From positions 124,001 through 188,000 of the forward strand of contig NZ_JAFEWD010000004.1 of NCBI RefSeq assembly GCF_017355855.1: DNA of 64,000 nt. Direction: 5' to 3'. The notes beneath the pieces are model-generated. The model ran no database searches and was not told the DNA's origin. It saw nothing but the letters and a program-made list of their open reading frames with translations. Made by a program: the position numbers and the translations under genes. Below are positions 1-10,264 of the stretch, piece after piece; the first letter of the stretch is position 1; each line of letters starts with the position of its first letter. Source of the stretch: Pedobacter sp. SYSU D00535. GTDB lineage: Bacteria > Bacteroidota > Bacteroidia > Sphingobacteriales > Sphingobacteriaceae.

Positions 1-645
1 TAGAATCAGAACAGCCGATGAAAGCAGTAAAATGTAACGTAACAGATTTTCCTTGATATCTAAATTTCTGAATTTTAGTGAGATTAGCGGAACTTCCATT
101 ACCAGTAATAGGCTCATTCCCAAACTAAATATAAATAAGAAGAAGGGGTTAAGAAGATAAGCACGCCAGAAAGAACTAGCGTCAGAAATTATTAGAGGAA
201 GTGAGGCAATCAGCATTGCATTTGCCGGCGTGGGAAGTCCGATAAAATTGTCACTCTGACGAGTGTCGATATTAAACTTTGCCAGTCGCAGGGCGGAAAA
301 GATAGCTATCAGAAATGCAGCATAGTTTAAATAAGTGCTTAATCCGGCAATTTGGTCTGCCTCAAGAAACAAGTGATAAACAATTACGGCTGGCAGGACA
401 CCAAAGCTCACCATATCCGCAAGAGAATCTAATTCCTTTCCAATTTCGGAGTAGGCATGCAACAAACGCGCTAATAGACCATCAAAGAAGTCAAGTACTG
501 CAGCTATGATAATAGCATAGCCCGCATATACTAAATTATCCATTCTTGTGGTGGTAGCTAAAGACGTGTTAAAGGCTAGCACGATACCAATACAGCCGCT
601 TAATAGGTTTAAGCAGGTAATCGCATTTGGAATGTGTTTTTTCAT
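1..645 (-). CDS. pssA: CDP-diacylglycerol-serine O-phosphatidyltransferase (partial, 3' end outside window)
   Basis: Makes phosphatidylserine from CDP-diacylglycerol and serine in the inner membrane, the step leading to phosphatidylethanolamine. Translating the minus strand from the ATG at 645 gives 215 open codons to the window edge. The CDP-alcohol phosphotransferase signature DGxxAR-x8-GxxxDxxxD is complete at about residues 55-77 (DGLLAR, then G, D, D), and several hydrophobic segments follow. The protein begins MKKHIPNAITCLNLLSG, typical of the family. It lies 53 nt downstream of rho on the same strand. The C-terminus is not visible. Confidence 0.9.
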   Translation of the reverse strand, partial: MKKHIPNAITCLNLLSGCIGIVLAFNTSLATTTRMDNLVYAGYAIIIAAVLDFFDGLLARLLHAYSEIGKELDSLADMVSFGVLPAVIVYHLFLEADQIAGLSTYLNYAAFLIAIFSALRLAKFNIDTRQSDNFIGLPTPANAMLIASLPLIISDASSFWRAYLLNPFFLFIFSLGMSLLLVMEVPLISLKFRNLDIKENLLRYILLLSSAVLIL

Positions 646-661
646 GTTGCAAGTGCATAGT

Positions 662-690
662 GCATAGCGCAACTTGATGTCGCGCTATGC
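662..690. other. 9-bp perfect inverted repeat between rho and pssA
   Basis: GCATAGCGC at 662-670 and GCGCTATGC at 682-690 form a perfect 9-bp stem with an 11-nt loop. It sits 8 nt past the rho stop codon. No T-tract follows on the minus strand, so it may be an mRNA-processing or attenuating hairpin rather than a terminator. Confidence 0.4.
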
Positions 691-698
691 TCATTGCT

Positions 699-2315
<1,617 letters not shown>

Positions 2316-2541
2316 TCAATTGAAATATTATTTGGATTTTTTAAGTTCTAAGAGTTTACCCGCGATAAGGAAAAGAGATCAAAATGTTGTTGTTCAAGAA
2401 ACGTAAATGATTTTTCCTTTGAACCCGAGGATAAATTTTGAGATAACGCCACAATTGTACTGCAATAATTTTAAAATAACAAAAATTAAAAAAAAATTTT
2501 AATGCACCTGCCGGTTTTGGTTACTTTGACTCCTTAAGAGT

Positions 2542-3369
2542 ATGAACCGGAAATTTTTAATAGATCAAATCAGGCAGAAGCAGTCTTTCCTTTGTATAGG
2601 ACTAGATACAGATATCAACAAAATTCCACGTTTTTTGCTTGATGCTGACGACCCTATTTTTGAATTTAATCGTCAGATTATTGAGGCAACCAAGGATCTT
2701 TGCGTTTCTTATAAGCTGAACACTGCTTTTTATGAAAGCAGAGGCGTGAAGGGGTGGGAAAGTTTGATTAAAACTTGGGAGCACCTTCCCAAAGACGTTT
2801 TTAGTATAGCTGATGCCAAGCGTGGAGACATAGGCAACACTTCTGAAATGTATGCAAGTGCTTTTTTCGATCGTAATTCGTCCGGAATGAGCTTTGATTC
2901 AATCACTGTAGCGCCTTATATGGGTGCCGACTCTGTTACTCCCTTTTTAAAGTTTCAGGATAAATGGGTGATCCTGCTGGCACTTACGTCGAACAGTGGG
3001 AGTCAGGACTTTCAGTTGACCTCTTCGGCAGATGGAGAACATCTTTTTGAAACGGTATTAAAAAGGGCGAATCAATGGGCGGGCCCTGAACAATTAATGT
3101 TTGTAGTCGGTGCAACGCGGGGAGAAGCTTTTCTAAAAATTCGGGAGCACGCCCCGGATAATTTTTTATTAGTACCGGGTGTTGGTGCCCAAGGGGGAAG
3201 TCTAGCCGATGTGTGTAAGTTCGGTATGAATAAGGACTGTGGGCTGCTTGTTAACTCTTCTCGTGCCATTATTTATGCCTCTTCCGAACGTGATTTTGCA
3301 GAAGCGGCCCGCGAAGAAGCGAAGAAAGTTCAAGCAGAAATGGCAGAGGCTCTGAAAGCGATTTTCTAG
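2542..3369 (+). CDS. pyrF: Orotidine 5'-phosphate decarboxylase
   Basis: Last step of UMP synthesis, decarboxylating OMP in the cytoplasm. The catalytic D-x-K-R-x-D motif is present as DAKRGD (residues 91-96), and the phosphate-binding C-terminal region includes [11 protein letters not shown]. Its 275 aa match the longer type-2 PyrF family rather than the roughly 230-aa E. coli type. The ATG at 2542 follows a 226-bp gap that separates it from the divergent rho gene. A DUF2851 gene follows on the same strand 58 nt downstream. Confidence 0.95.
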   Translation: MNRKFLIDQIRQKQSFLCIGLDTDINKIPRFLLDADDPIFEFNRQIIEATKDLCVSYKLNTAFYESRGVKGWESLIKTWEHLPKDVFSIADAKRGDIGNTSEMYASAFFDRNSSGMSFDSITVAPYMGADSVTPFLKFQDKWVILLALTSNSGSQDFQLTSSADGEHLFETVLKRANQWAGPEQLMFVVGATRGEAFLKIREHAPDNFLLVPGVGAQGGSLADVCKFGMNKDCGLLVNSSRAIIYASSERDFAEAAREEAKKVQAEMAEALKAIF

Positions 3370-3427
3370 TACATCCGTCTTCATCTTTCTGTAAGACAAG
3401 TGTTTGAAATTATTTTTAAATTAGAAA

Positions 3428-4711
3428 ATGGATTTCAACGAAGACTTTCTCCATTTTGTATGGAAATTTCGCTTGTTCAATCAGAAAGCACTTATTCTTT
3501 CATCAGGAGAACCGCTGGAGGTAATATCCGTTGGAATTCATAACAGCAGCAATGCAGGACCGGACTTTGAAAACGTCAAACTGCGGCTTGGCTCAACCTT
3601 ATGGGTGGGATCCGTAGAAATTCATAAATACTCGTCCGACTGGGAGCGCCACAACCATAGCTCCGACAAGGCATATGATAATACAGTGCTCCATGTGGTG
3701 TACGAGCATGATCAGGACTGTTACCGATCAGATGGAACCTTGATCCCGGTTTTGGTTCTTAAAGAGTATCTGGCTGCAGGCGTTGTGAATCGTTACAAGG
3801 ATTTGATGCTGAACTTGTCATGGATTCCCTGCGAAAATAATCTGGCTGTTGTCGGAGAGCTTCATGTTGAAAACTGGCTCTCAAGAGTTTTGATCGAAAG
3901 ACTTGAAGAGAAGTCGCGAATTGCTTTTGAGGTGCTGAAGAGTGTAAAAGGAAGCTGGGATGATACTTTTTACATCTTATTGAGCCGCAACTTTGGGTTT
4001 AAAACCAATGCACTTCCATTTGAGCTGTTAGCTAAATCGCTTCCCCAGCAAATTCTAGCCAAGCATAAGGACAACAGCCATCAAATTGAAGCCTTAATAT
4101 TTGGACAATCGGGTTTTCTCCACGCTCCTTTAGATGAATATACCGCCGAATTGCGAACAGAGTATTTATTTCTCGCCAAAAAGTATGGTTTGAAACCACT
4201 GGAGCAGTATCTCTGGAAGTTCCTTCGATTACGTCCCCAAAATTTTCCAACTATACGCCTGGCTCAGTTCGCCGCACTAGTACTAAAGTCGAGTCATCTT
4301 TTCTCCAAAATTCTTGAGGTAGAAAACGTGAAAGAAATCCGAAACCTATTTAGAGACTTGCCGGTGAATGATTATTGGAATAGTCATTATCGTTTTGGTA
4401 TAGCCACCGGGTCTGCATCAGCCCGACTGGGCGAAGAGTCAATAAATAATATTTTAATCAATTCTGTAGCCGTCACTTTATATAGTTACGGAAGTTTTTT
4501 GAAAAACAAGGAGTATGCACAGCGGGCAGTTTTATTACTGGAATCCGTGCCATTTGAAACAAATTTAATAACCAGGAAGTTTATTGCATTAGGACTCAGA
4601 GCGGGTAATGCAGATAAGTCGCAAGCACTAATTCAGTTAAAAAAGTCTTATTGCGATACGAAAAAATGCCTAACTTGTGCTATTGGAGCAAAGATTGTAA
4701 ATGCAGATTGA
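3428..4711 (+). CDS. DUF2851 family protein
   Basis: A 427-aa soluble protein with no signal peptide. The N-terminal part (GIHNSSNAGPDFENV, WVGSVEIHKYSSDW, HVVYEHD) matches what is known of the DUF2851 family, which is common in Bacteroidota; its function is unknown. The last residues contain three cysteines (CDTKKCLTC, about 411-419), a possible metal-binding cluster. Its stop overlaps the region of the next gene's start, indicating co-transcription with the mini-PspC gene. Confidence 0.8.
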   Translation: MDFNEDFLHFVWKFRLFNQKALILSSGEPLEVISVGIHNSSNAGPDFENVKLRLGSTLWVGSVEIHKYSSDWERHNHSSDKAYDNTVLHVVYEHDQDCYRSDGTLIPVLVLKEYLAAGVVNRYKDLMLNLSWIPCENNLAVVGELHVENWLSRVLIERLEEKSRIAFEVLKSVKGSWDDTFYILLSRNFGFKTNALPFELLAKSLPQQILAKHKDNSHQIEALIFGQSGFLHAPLDEYTAELRTEYLFLAKKYGLKPLEQYLWKFLRLRPQNFPTIRLAQFAALVLKSSHLFSKILEVENVKEIRNLFRDLPVNDYWNSHYRFGIATGSASARLGEESINNILINSVAVTLYSYGSFLKNKEYAQRAVLLLESVPFETNLITRKFIALGLRAGNADKSQALIQLKKSYCDTKKCLTCAIGAKIVNAD

Positions 4712-4712
4712 T

Positions 4713-4934
4713 ATGATACAGCGAATTTTGGCATATTTTGAGAAGCGATCTTTCGGAGTTTCCACCTATCTCGGAGAGCGGTACAATATGTCCATTTCCA
4801 AGATCCGATTGTTTTTTATCTACTCGTCTTTCCTTGCAGTAGGGTTTCCTCTTATCTTTTACTTCCTGGCAGCATTCGTACTGGGAATCCGTAACTACAT
4901 GAAACGGATCCGCACACGTATATGGGACTTTTAA
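4713..4934 (+). CDS. Small PspC-domain membrane protein
   Basis: A protein of about 73 aa resembling the PspC domain alone: amphipathic start (IQRILAYFEKRSFGVSTYLGE), then one long hydrophobic segment (LFFIYSSFLAVGFPLIFYFL) and a basic tail. PspC in enterobacteria belongs to the phage-shock envelope stress system; the role of these mini versions in Bacteroidota is unknown. I start it at the ATG at 4713, just after the upstream stop (4709-4711). An ATG at 4701 would overlap the upstream gene and add four residues. Confidence 0.75.
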   Translation: MIQRILAYFEKRSFGVSTYLGERYNMSISKIRLFFIYSSFLAVGFPLIFYFLAAFVLGIRNYMKRIRTRIWDF

Positions 4935-5584
4935 TAAGCTAAGATAGAAGCGATGTCGGTGTGTCCTGCAGCTTGTGCCATGTCGGACGGGCTTTTGCCG
5001 TCATCCGTTTTAGCAGTAATATTTGCTCCCGCTTCCAGCAGCAAAATCAGAACCTCGATATTGCCGAGATGGGCAGCAGAGTGAAGCGGTGTTAGCCCAG
5101 AGGCCTGACTTACATTAACTTCAGCTCCGGCCTCCAGCAAAATTTTTGTAATCCCAGTATAATTAGCTGCTACCGACGAGTGCAAGGGGAATACCCTGAA
5201 CCCGTTTTGTGAAGAAATGTTGGGATCTGCACCCTTAAGAAGCAGATATCTTGCCACCTCCTCATTCCCAAAATAACTTGCGAGTCCAAGGGGCGTAAAG
5301 CCGTCGGAGGAAAATGCATTTATTGATTGGGGATAGTGATAGATGATATTTGCTACGCTATCAAACTTACCTACTGCTGCTGCTTCATGGATATTTGGGT
5401 CTTTAATGTAGGAAAGCAGGGTGCTGGCAATCTCCGGTTTCTTGTAGTAACAGGAGAGCATGAGTGGAGAAATGTTAAAACTGGTACTGCAGTTTGCAAG
5501 GGATGGATCAGTTTTTAAAAGGTTTGTTAGGGCCAGATTATTGCCCGTTTGAATATATTCCTCTAGTAATTCTACCGTGCTCAT
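4931..5584 (-). CDS. Ankyrin repeat protein
   Basis: About 217 aa made almost wholly of ankyrin repeats; recognisable units include DGFTPLGLASYFGNEEVARYL, ASGLTPLHSAAHLGNIEVL and DGKSPSDMAQAAGHTDIAS. No signal peptide or membrane segment is visible, so it is probably a cytoplasmic protein-binding scaffold; partners are unknown. The ATG at 5584 is preferred to a TTG at 5593. The gene converges on the mini-PspC gene and their stop codons overlap within 4 bp (4931-4934). Confidence 0.85.
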   Translation of the reverse strand: MSTVELLEEYIQTGNNLALTNLLKTDPSLANCSTSFNISPLMLSCYYKKPEIASTLLSYIKDPNIHEAAAVGKFDSVANIIYHYPQSINAFSSDGFTPLGLASYFGNEEVARYLLLKGADPNISSQNGFRVFPLHSSVAANYTGITKILLEAGAEVNVSQASGLTPLHSAAHLGNIEVLILLLEAGANITAKTDDGKSPSDMAQAAGHTDIASILAY

Positions 5585-5676
5585 GTAGAACAATATTAAT
5601 GAAAAATGCCTCGCTTATGCAAGTAAAATTTGTAGCTTTAATCAAATCAAATTAACTCTCCGTATATTAATAACCT

Positions 5677-5684
5677 TATATTTG
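5677..5684 (+). promoter_or_regulatory. Candidate -7 promoter box for ftsK
   Basis: TATATTTG fits the Bacteroidota -7 consensus TAnnTTTG and lies 25 nt before the ftsK ATG. No good TTTG -33 box is seen at the expected distance. Confidence 0.5.
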
Positions 5685-5709
5685 TGAGTTTAAAACCCGT
5701 CCACAGTAG

Positions 5710-8373
5710 ATGCCGTTGAGAGCAAATCAGTTTAAAACCAATACTTTTAGAGGAGAGCAGGGGGCTAGGCCAACTGCACGTGAGCGTGTAACAAAAGAAA
5801 GGGGCGAAGTTTTACCAAAGTTTACATTTAATGATGGACGGGTAATCAAAATCGCAGGCCTTTTCTTTTTGATCCTGTCGCTTTACTTTCTAGTCGCTTT
5901 CTTCTCCTATTTATTTACCTGGCAGGAGGATCAAAGCTATGTTATCGATTCGAACGGAGGATGGAGTAATCTCTTTAAGACAGTCGAGGAGTTAGAGAAA
6001 GCAGGCATTGCGAATCCTGTGGTCGAGAATTGGCTGGGGAAATTCGGCGCGCTGTTGTCCCATCAGTTCATTTATGAGTGGTTCGGGATAACCTCATTTA
6101 TCTTCATAGGTGTATTCTTTATTATCGGCTACCGACTTCTATTTAAAGTTAAGATCTTTTCAATACCCAAAACCCTGGGATACTCTTTGTTCCTGTTGGT
6201 GTTTCTATCGCTTACACTTGGTTTTTTCCATGGATTTGCATCTGACTATCCTCATTTTCTTGAAGGGGAGTTTGGGTTCTGGTCAAATCAGCTATTGCAA
6301 GCTCAAATAGGAAATGCCGGGACTGCCGGCCTTATTGGCTTCGCTGGTTTAACGGCTCTTATCATTGCCTATAATATCGACTTTAAACTTCCGGAAAGGA
6401 AAAGAAAAGTAGAAGAACCAATGGCTCCGTTTAGAGCAACAGTAGAAGAAGAGGATTTGGAGCTGGAATCGGAATTCAGGTCAGAGCCTGTTGAATTTCC
6501 GCTAAAAAGGAATAACGTTATCAAGCAGGACCTGCAAGTAGAGGAGTTGTCTCCAGAGAGCGCGGAGCCAATAAAGCAGGAAAGAGTAAAACTACCCATT
6601 GTTTTGGAACCAGATCTAGAACCGGAAGTTTTGCTACCAAATACACCTGCCATTGCCGCTGCAGTGGCTGGTACTGCGGTTACTTTTGATGTTTCCAAAG
6701 CTGAACCTGAGCTAAATCGAGTGTCGAAGGAGCAGGAAACAAGGCCCGAACCGGAGCTGACAATTGAGCCGCCGATTCAGGATAAAGAAGAGCCAGTGCA
6801 GCGTGTCTCAAAATCAGAGGCGGAGAAAACAGCAGAAAGTTTAGTAGAGCAGTTTGGGCAGTATGATCCGAAGCTTGATCTTTCTTCCTATAAGTATCCA
6901 ACACTTGATCTTCTTGAAAATTACGGAACAAATAAGATTTCGGTTAATGCAGAAGAGCTGGAGGCAAACAAAAATAAAATTGTTGAGACGCTCAATCACT
7001 ATAATATTGAGATTGAAAAAATTAAGGCTACTATCGGGCCTACCGTAACTCTGTATGAAATAATACCGGCCCCCGGTATTCGGATTTCGAAAATTAAGAA
7101 TCTGGAAGACGACATCGCGCTGAGCCTGGCTGCCCTGGGTATTCGTATTATCGCACCCATGCCAGGTAAGGGTACAATAGGTATTGAGGTTCCGAATCAA
7201 CATCCGGAGATGGTGGCAATGCGCTCCGTGCTTGCTACAGATAAGTTTCAAAATACGACCATGGATTTGCCTATTGCACTTGGTAAAACCATTTCTAATG
7301 AGGTCTATATTGCCGATTTAGCAAAAATGCCTCACCTTTTGGTTGCTGGTGCCACGGGGCAGGGTAAATCGGTTGGTATCAACTCCATTTTGGTGTCCCT
7401 GCTGTATAAGCTTCATCCTTCACAGCTCAAGTTTGTGCTAGTAGATCCTAAGAAAGTCGAGCTTACTCTTTTCAGGAAAATTGAAAGACACTTTTTAGCG
7501 AAACTTCCTGGAGAGGAGGACGCGATTATCACCGATACCAAAAAGGTTATCAATACGCTCAATTCTCTTTGTATCGAGATGGATCAACGTTACGATTTGC
7601 TAAAAAATGCGCAGGTTCGGAACTTGAAGGAGTATAATTCAAAATTTATCAACCGCAAATTAAACCCTGAGGAGGGTCACAGGTTCTTACCATTTATAGT
7701 GCTGATAGTCGACGAGTTTGCGGATTTAATGATGACAGCGGGTAAAGAGGTAGAAACTCCTATAGCGCGATTGGCTCAGTTGGCTCGGGCGGTCGGAATT
7801 CACCTGGTGATTGCAACGCAGCGTCCGTCCGTAAATATCATTACCGGAACAATCAAAGCAAACTTCCCGGCGCGACTGGCATTTAGAGTTCTTTCAAAGA
7901 TCGATTCCAGAACCATTCTCGATTCAGGCGGCGCAGACCAGTTGATCGGTAGGGGAGACATGCTTTTCTCAACAGGAAACGACCTGATCAGGTTACAATG
8001 CGCTTTTGTCGATACTCCTGAAGTTGAACGCATCTCGGACTATATCGGCGAACAGCGAGGATATTCGTCCGCTTGGATGTTGCCGGAGTATATCGATGAA
8101 AATGGGGAAGGAGGAAGTGTTAAGGACTTCGACCCAAGCGATCGTGATCCGCTGTTTGAGGATGCAGCCCGCTTGATTGTGATGCATCAGCAAGGTTCTA
8201 CTTCGCTTATCCAGCGGAAGCTGAAGCTTGGATATAATCGGGCAGGGAGGCTGATAGATCAATTGGAGGCTGCCGGCGTAGTCGGTCCATTTGAAGGAAG
8301 TAAAGCCAGGGAGGTATTGCTGCCAGACGAGTATTCGCTGGAGCAGTTTTTAGAGAATTTGAACAACAATTAG
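5710..8373 (+). CDS. ftsK: DNA translocase FtsK
   Basis: Septum-anchored motor that pumps chromosome DNA during division. The 887-aa protein has four N-terminal membrane segments (about 48-70, 125-145, 157-177, 203-222) and a charged Pro/Glu-rich linker (about 230-390). The FtsK/SpoIIIE motor has Walker A GATGQGKS at 547-554 and Walker B LIVDEFADLMM. A C-terminal winged-helix gamma domain (about 815-885, ISYIQRKLKLGYNRAGR-like) recognises polar DNA sequences. The ATG at 5710 has no in-frame rival before the first membrane segment. lolA follows after 20 nt. Confidence 0.95.
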   Translation: MPLRANQFKTNTFRGEQGARPTARERVTKERGEVLPKFTFNDGRVIKIAGLFFLILSLYFLVAFFSYLFTWQEDQSYVIDSNGGWSNLFKTVEELEKAGIANPVVENWLGKFGALLSHQFIYEWFGITSFIFIGVFFIIGYRLLFKVKIFSIPKTLGYSLFLLVFLSLTLGFFHGFASDYPHFLEGEFGFWSNQLLQAQIGNAGTAGLIGFAGLTALIIAYNIDFKLPERKRKVEEPMAPFRATVEEEDLELESEFRSEPVEFPLKRNNVIKQDLQVEELSPESAEPIKQERVKLPIVLEPDLEPEVLLPNTPAIAAAVAGTAVTFDVSKAEPELNRVSKEQETRPEPELTIEPPIQDKEEPVQRVSKSEAEKTAESLVEQFGQYDPKLDLSSYKYPTLDLLENYGTNKISVNAEELEANKNKIVETLNHYNIEIEKIKATIGPTVTLYEIIPAPGIRISKIKNLEDDIALSLAALGIRIIAPMPGKGTIGIEVPNQHPEMVAMRSVLATDKFQNTTMDLPIALGKTISNEVYIADLAKMPHLLVAGATGQGKSVGINSILVSLLYKLHPSQLKFVLVDPKKVELTLFRKIERHFLAKLPGEEDAIITDTKKVINTLNSLCIEMDQRYDLLKNAQVRNLKEYNSKFINRKLNPEEGHRFLPFIVLIVDEFADLMMTAGKEVETPIARLAQLARAVGIHLVIATQRPSVNIITGTIKANFPARLAFRVLSKIDSRTILDSGGADQLIGRGDMLFSTGNDLIRLQCAFVDTPEVERISDYIGEQRGYSSAWMLPEYIDENGEGGSVKDFDPSDRDPLFEDAARLIVMHQQGSTSLIQRKLKLGYNRAGRLIDQLEAAGVVGPFEGSKAREVLLPDEYSLEQFLENLNNN

Positions 8374-8393
8374 TAGAGTAACGGAGAGTAGAT

Positions 8394-9044
8394 ATGAGAA
8401 AATTTGTTTTGAGTGCTTTGTTGGTGATCGGGTCTGTAGGGGGAGTGTTAGCACAGACAGATGCAAAGGCAAAGGCGATTTTAGCTGAAGTTAGTAAAAA
8501 GTACCGCGCATATGATGTAATCAAAACTGATTTTACTTTTACCCTGAACAATCCTCAGGCAAAGTTAACTGAGACGCAGACTGGAACGCTTTACGCGAAG
8601 TCGAAGGCTAATAAGTATAAGGTGGTGATGAAAGAGCAAGAGCTCATTTCTGACGGCCGGAATCAGTGGACGTATTTGAAAGATGACCAGGAAGTACAGC
8701 TGGATGTGGTTGATAACAGTCCAAATGCATTAAATCCTGCTAAAATCTTTACCATTCATGAGAAGGGGTTTAAGTACTTGTATACCGGAGATGTTAAAGT
8801 TGCAGGGAGGACGCAGCACGTTATTGATTTAACTCCTATAGACAGCAAACGATCTTTTTTTAAGGTGAGGTTGAATATAGATAAAGTGACTAAGCAAATT
8901 AACAAGGCAGTAATCTTTGATAAAAACGGTAATCGTTATACGTATGCAATCAGGAGCTTTACGCCAAATGTGAAGGTGTCAGATTCAATCTTCGCGTTTG
9001 ATACTAAAAAATATCCCGGGGTAGAGGTTGTAGATCTGAGGTAA
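8394..9044 (+). CDS. lolA: Outer-membrane lipoprotein carrier protein LolA
   Basis: Periplasmic chaperone that ferries lipoproteins from the inner to the outer membrane. It has a clear signal peptide (MRKFVLSALLVIGSVGGVLAQ, cleavage after about residue 20), then a 195-aa LolA-like domain including the DFTFTL strand and LYAKSKANKYKV. Length (216 aa) is normal. It sits 20 nt after ftsK and just before a strong terminator, so the two form an operon, a pairing also seen in other Bacteroidota. Confidence 0.88.
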   Translation: MRKFVLSALLVIGSVGGVLAQTDAKAKAILAEVSKKYRAYDVIKTDFTFTLNNPQAKLTETQTGTLYAKSKANKYKVVMKEQELISDGRNQWTYLKDDQEVQLDVVDNSPNALNPAKIFTIHEKGFKYLYTGDVKVAGRTQHVIDLTPIDSKRSFFKVRLNIDKVTKQINKAVIFDKNGNRYTYAIRSFTPNVKVSDSIFAFDTKKYPGVEVVDLR

Positions 9045-9063
9045 AAAAAGAGGGCAGTAAAAA

Positions 9064-9097
9064 AGAGCGATAGGAGTATTTCTATCGCTCTTTTTTT
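9064..9097 (+). terminator. Intrinsic terminator after ftsK-lolA
   Basis: A 10-bp stem AGAGCGATAG / CTATCGCTCT (9064-9073 / 9082-9091) with an 8-nt loop is followed by a run of T to 9097. Confidence 0.9.
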
Positions 9098-9134
9098 ATT
9101 CACAGATTGAGAAGTTGAAACCTCTGGAAAATAA

Positions 9135-9165
9135 AAATCCCTGCTACGACGGGTAACAGGGATTT
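9135..9165 (-). terminator. Intrinsic terminator after the tRNA-Cys/small-protein unit
   Basis: The stem is AAATCCCTG at 9135-9143 and CAGGGATTT at 9157-9165. On the minus strand it is followed by TTTATTTT, fitting termination of the unit that includes the gene ending at 9187. Confidence 0.75.
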
Positions 9166-9186
9166 ATATGCAGTAAGTTTAAATAA

Positions 9187-9366
9187 CTATTTCGACTGTG
9201 CTACGATCTGATCCAGAACTGCGTTGTTTTTTACAACCTGGCTGTTCTTCGGTTCTCTAGAACGGCTTCCTGATTCCAGGTTACGTCCAAGTTTAAGGAA
9301 CTGAACCTCCAGGCGTGAAACCGTTTTATTTCTTCTGTCTTTTCTTTTTAAACGTGTAACTCCCAT
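9187..9366 (-). CDS. Small basic conserved-looking protein downstream of tRNA-Cys
   Basis: A 59-aa protein starting MGVTRLKRKDRRNKT and rich in Lys/Arg, with a hydrophilic second half (SQVVKNNAVLDQIVAQ). No membrane segment or signal peptide. I recognise no named family. The charge suggests RNA binding, but that is inference. The reading frame stays open upstream through the tRNA gene, so the ATG at 9366 is chosen as the first start after the tRNA, 28 nt from the mature tRNA end. It is bounded downstream by a terminator. Confidence 0.7.
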   Translation of the reverse strand: MGVTRLKRKDRRNKTVSRLEVQFLKLGRNLESGSRSREPKNSQVVKNNAVLDQIVAQSK

Positions 9367-9394
9367 GGTTTTCTTTTTAATAAGTTTAATCCTG

Positions 9395-9465
9395 AGGTCG
9401 GAAGCGGATTCGAACCGCTGTAGGAGGTTTTGCAGACCTCTGCCTAGCCACTCGGCCATCCGACC
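9395..9465 (-). tRNA. tRNA-Cys (GCA)
   Basis: A cloverleaf folds on the minus strand. The acceptor stem is GGTCGGA / TCCGACC, the anticodon stem GAGGT/ACCTC encloses loop CTGCAAA with anticodon GCA, and the T arm is AGCGG-TTCGAAT-CCGCT. The discriminator base is T (U in RNA), as in bacterial tRNA-Cys. A full CCA is not encoded (TCAGG follows). Confidence 0.95.
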
Positions 9466-9484
9466 TTATTTGTTTTAAGGAGTG

Positions 9485-9514
9485 CAAAAATAGCAATTAT
9501 TCTTTTCTACCAAA
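9485..9514 (-). promoter_or_regulatory. Promoter of tRNA-Cys and the small-protein gene
   Basis: Minus strand: TTTG (9511-9514), 18 nt, then TATTTTTG (9485-9492), matching Bacteroidota TTTG / TAnnTTTG. The box ends 19 nt before the tRNA 5' end. The -33 box lies inside the 3' end of the neighbouring methyltransferase gene. Confidence 0.7.
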
Positions 9515-10264
9515 CATTTTTGTTGAATTTCTTTTTATTTCGGAACAAAAGATAGCAGCTGACACGCCAACGTTAAGAGATTCCGCTCCGCCGAAGCGGG
9601 GAATAGTGACTGCAGCTGTAATCAAATCTTTAACTTCCGTTGAAATTCCTTTTCCTTCGTTCCCTAAAATGACAATTCCTTCATTGCCAAAATCTGTTTC
9701 GTAGATATTGCTTCCATCCAGCAGTGCCCCCCACAGAGGTAGTTTAGTAGGTTGCAATAGCTTCTTCAGATCCTGGTAATAAACTTTTACTCTTGCAAGA
9801 GATCCCATGGTTGCCTGGACTACTTTGGGATTATAAGCTTCAACAGAGTCAACAGAGCAAACGAGCTCACTAAAACCGAACCAGTCAGCAGTACGTATAA
9901 TGGTGCCTAAGTTCCCCGGATCCTGTACCCCGTCGAGGATTAAAGTAAATTTACCCTTAAAACTTTCAGCACTTACATTCGTTTCTTCTGGTATCTTAAT
10001 AAGGGCCAGCGCATCTTGTGGATTTGTGAGGGTACTTATTTTCTTCAGTTCGGCCTCCGTAACTTCGAAAAGTTTTACTTTTTGCGGTAATTTGCCCAAC
10101 TTTGACAGAGAAGCTGAAATGCAAAAAACAGTGTCAATCGAATAATCAGATGCTAAAAATTCTGTTATTAGCTTGGTACCTTCTGCAATGAATAAGTTAT
10201 GCTCCTTGCGGTATTTTTTATGGTGTAATGCGTTTACAAAACTGATTTGAGATTTTGAAAGCAT
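9497..10264 (-). CDS. TrmH/SpoU-family RNA 2'-O-methyltransferase
   Basis: A 255-aa SPOUT methyltransferase acting on rRNA or tRNA; the target base is not predictable here. An N-terminal substrate-binding domain (FIAEGTKLITEFL) is followed by the trefoil-knot SAM-binding domain with its three motifs: LDGVQDPGNLGTIIRTADWF, ILGNEGKGIS and the terminal SLNVGVSAAIF. The ATG at 10264 is preferred over a TTG at 10294, since MLSKSQISFVNALHHKKYR is the usual family start. It runs divergently from the outer-membrane protein gene and overlaps its 5' end. Confidence 0.88.
   Translation of the reverse strand: MLSKSQISFVNALHHKKYRKEHNLFIAEGTKLITEFLASDYSIDTVFCISASLSKLGKLPQKVKLFEVTEAELKKISTLTNPQDALALIKIPEETNVSAESFKGKFTLILDGVQDPGNLGTIIRTADWFGFSELVCSVDSVEAYNPKVVQATMGSLARVKVYYQDLKKLLQPTKLPLWGALLDGSNIYETDFGNEGIVILGNEGKGISTEVKDLITAAVTIPRFGGAESLNVGVSAAIFCSEIKRNSTKMFGRKE

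Noticed and set aside
6841-7251. 136-codon minus-strand open frame inside ftsK
   Set aside because: Antisense to the conserved start of the FtsK motor region; no recognisable domain and no start context.
9367-9459. N-terminal extension of the small basic protein through the tRNA-Cys gene
   Set aside because: The extension is tRNA sequence read as codons; the start is placed after the tRNA.
9395-9465. tRNA-Cys as an integration site for a genomic island
   Set aside because: No integrase, no duplicated tRNA end and no composition shift nearby; the flanking genes are housekeeping.
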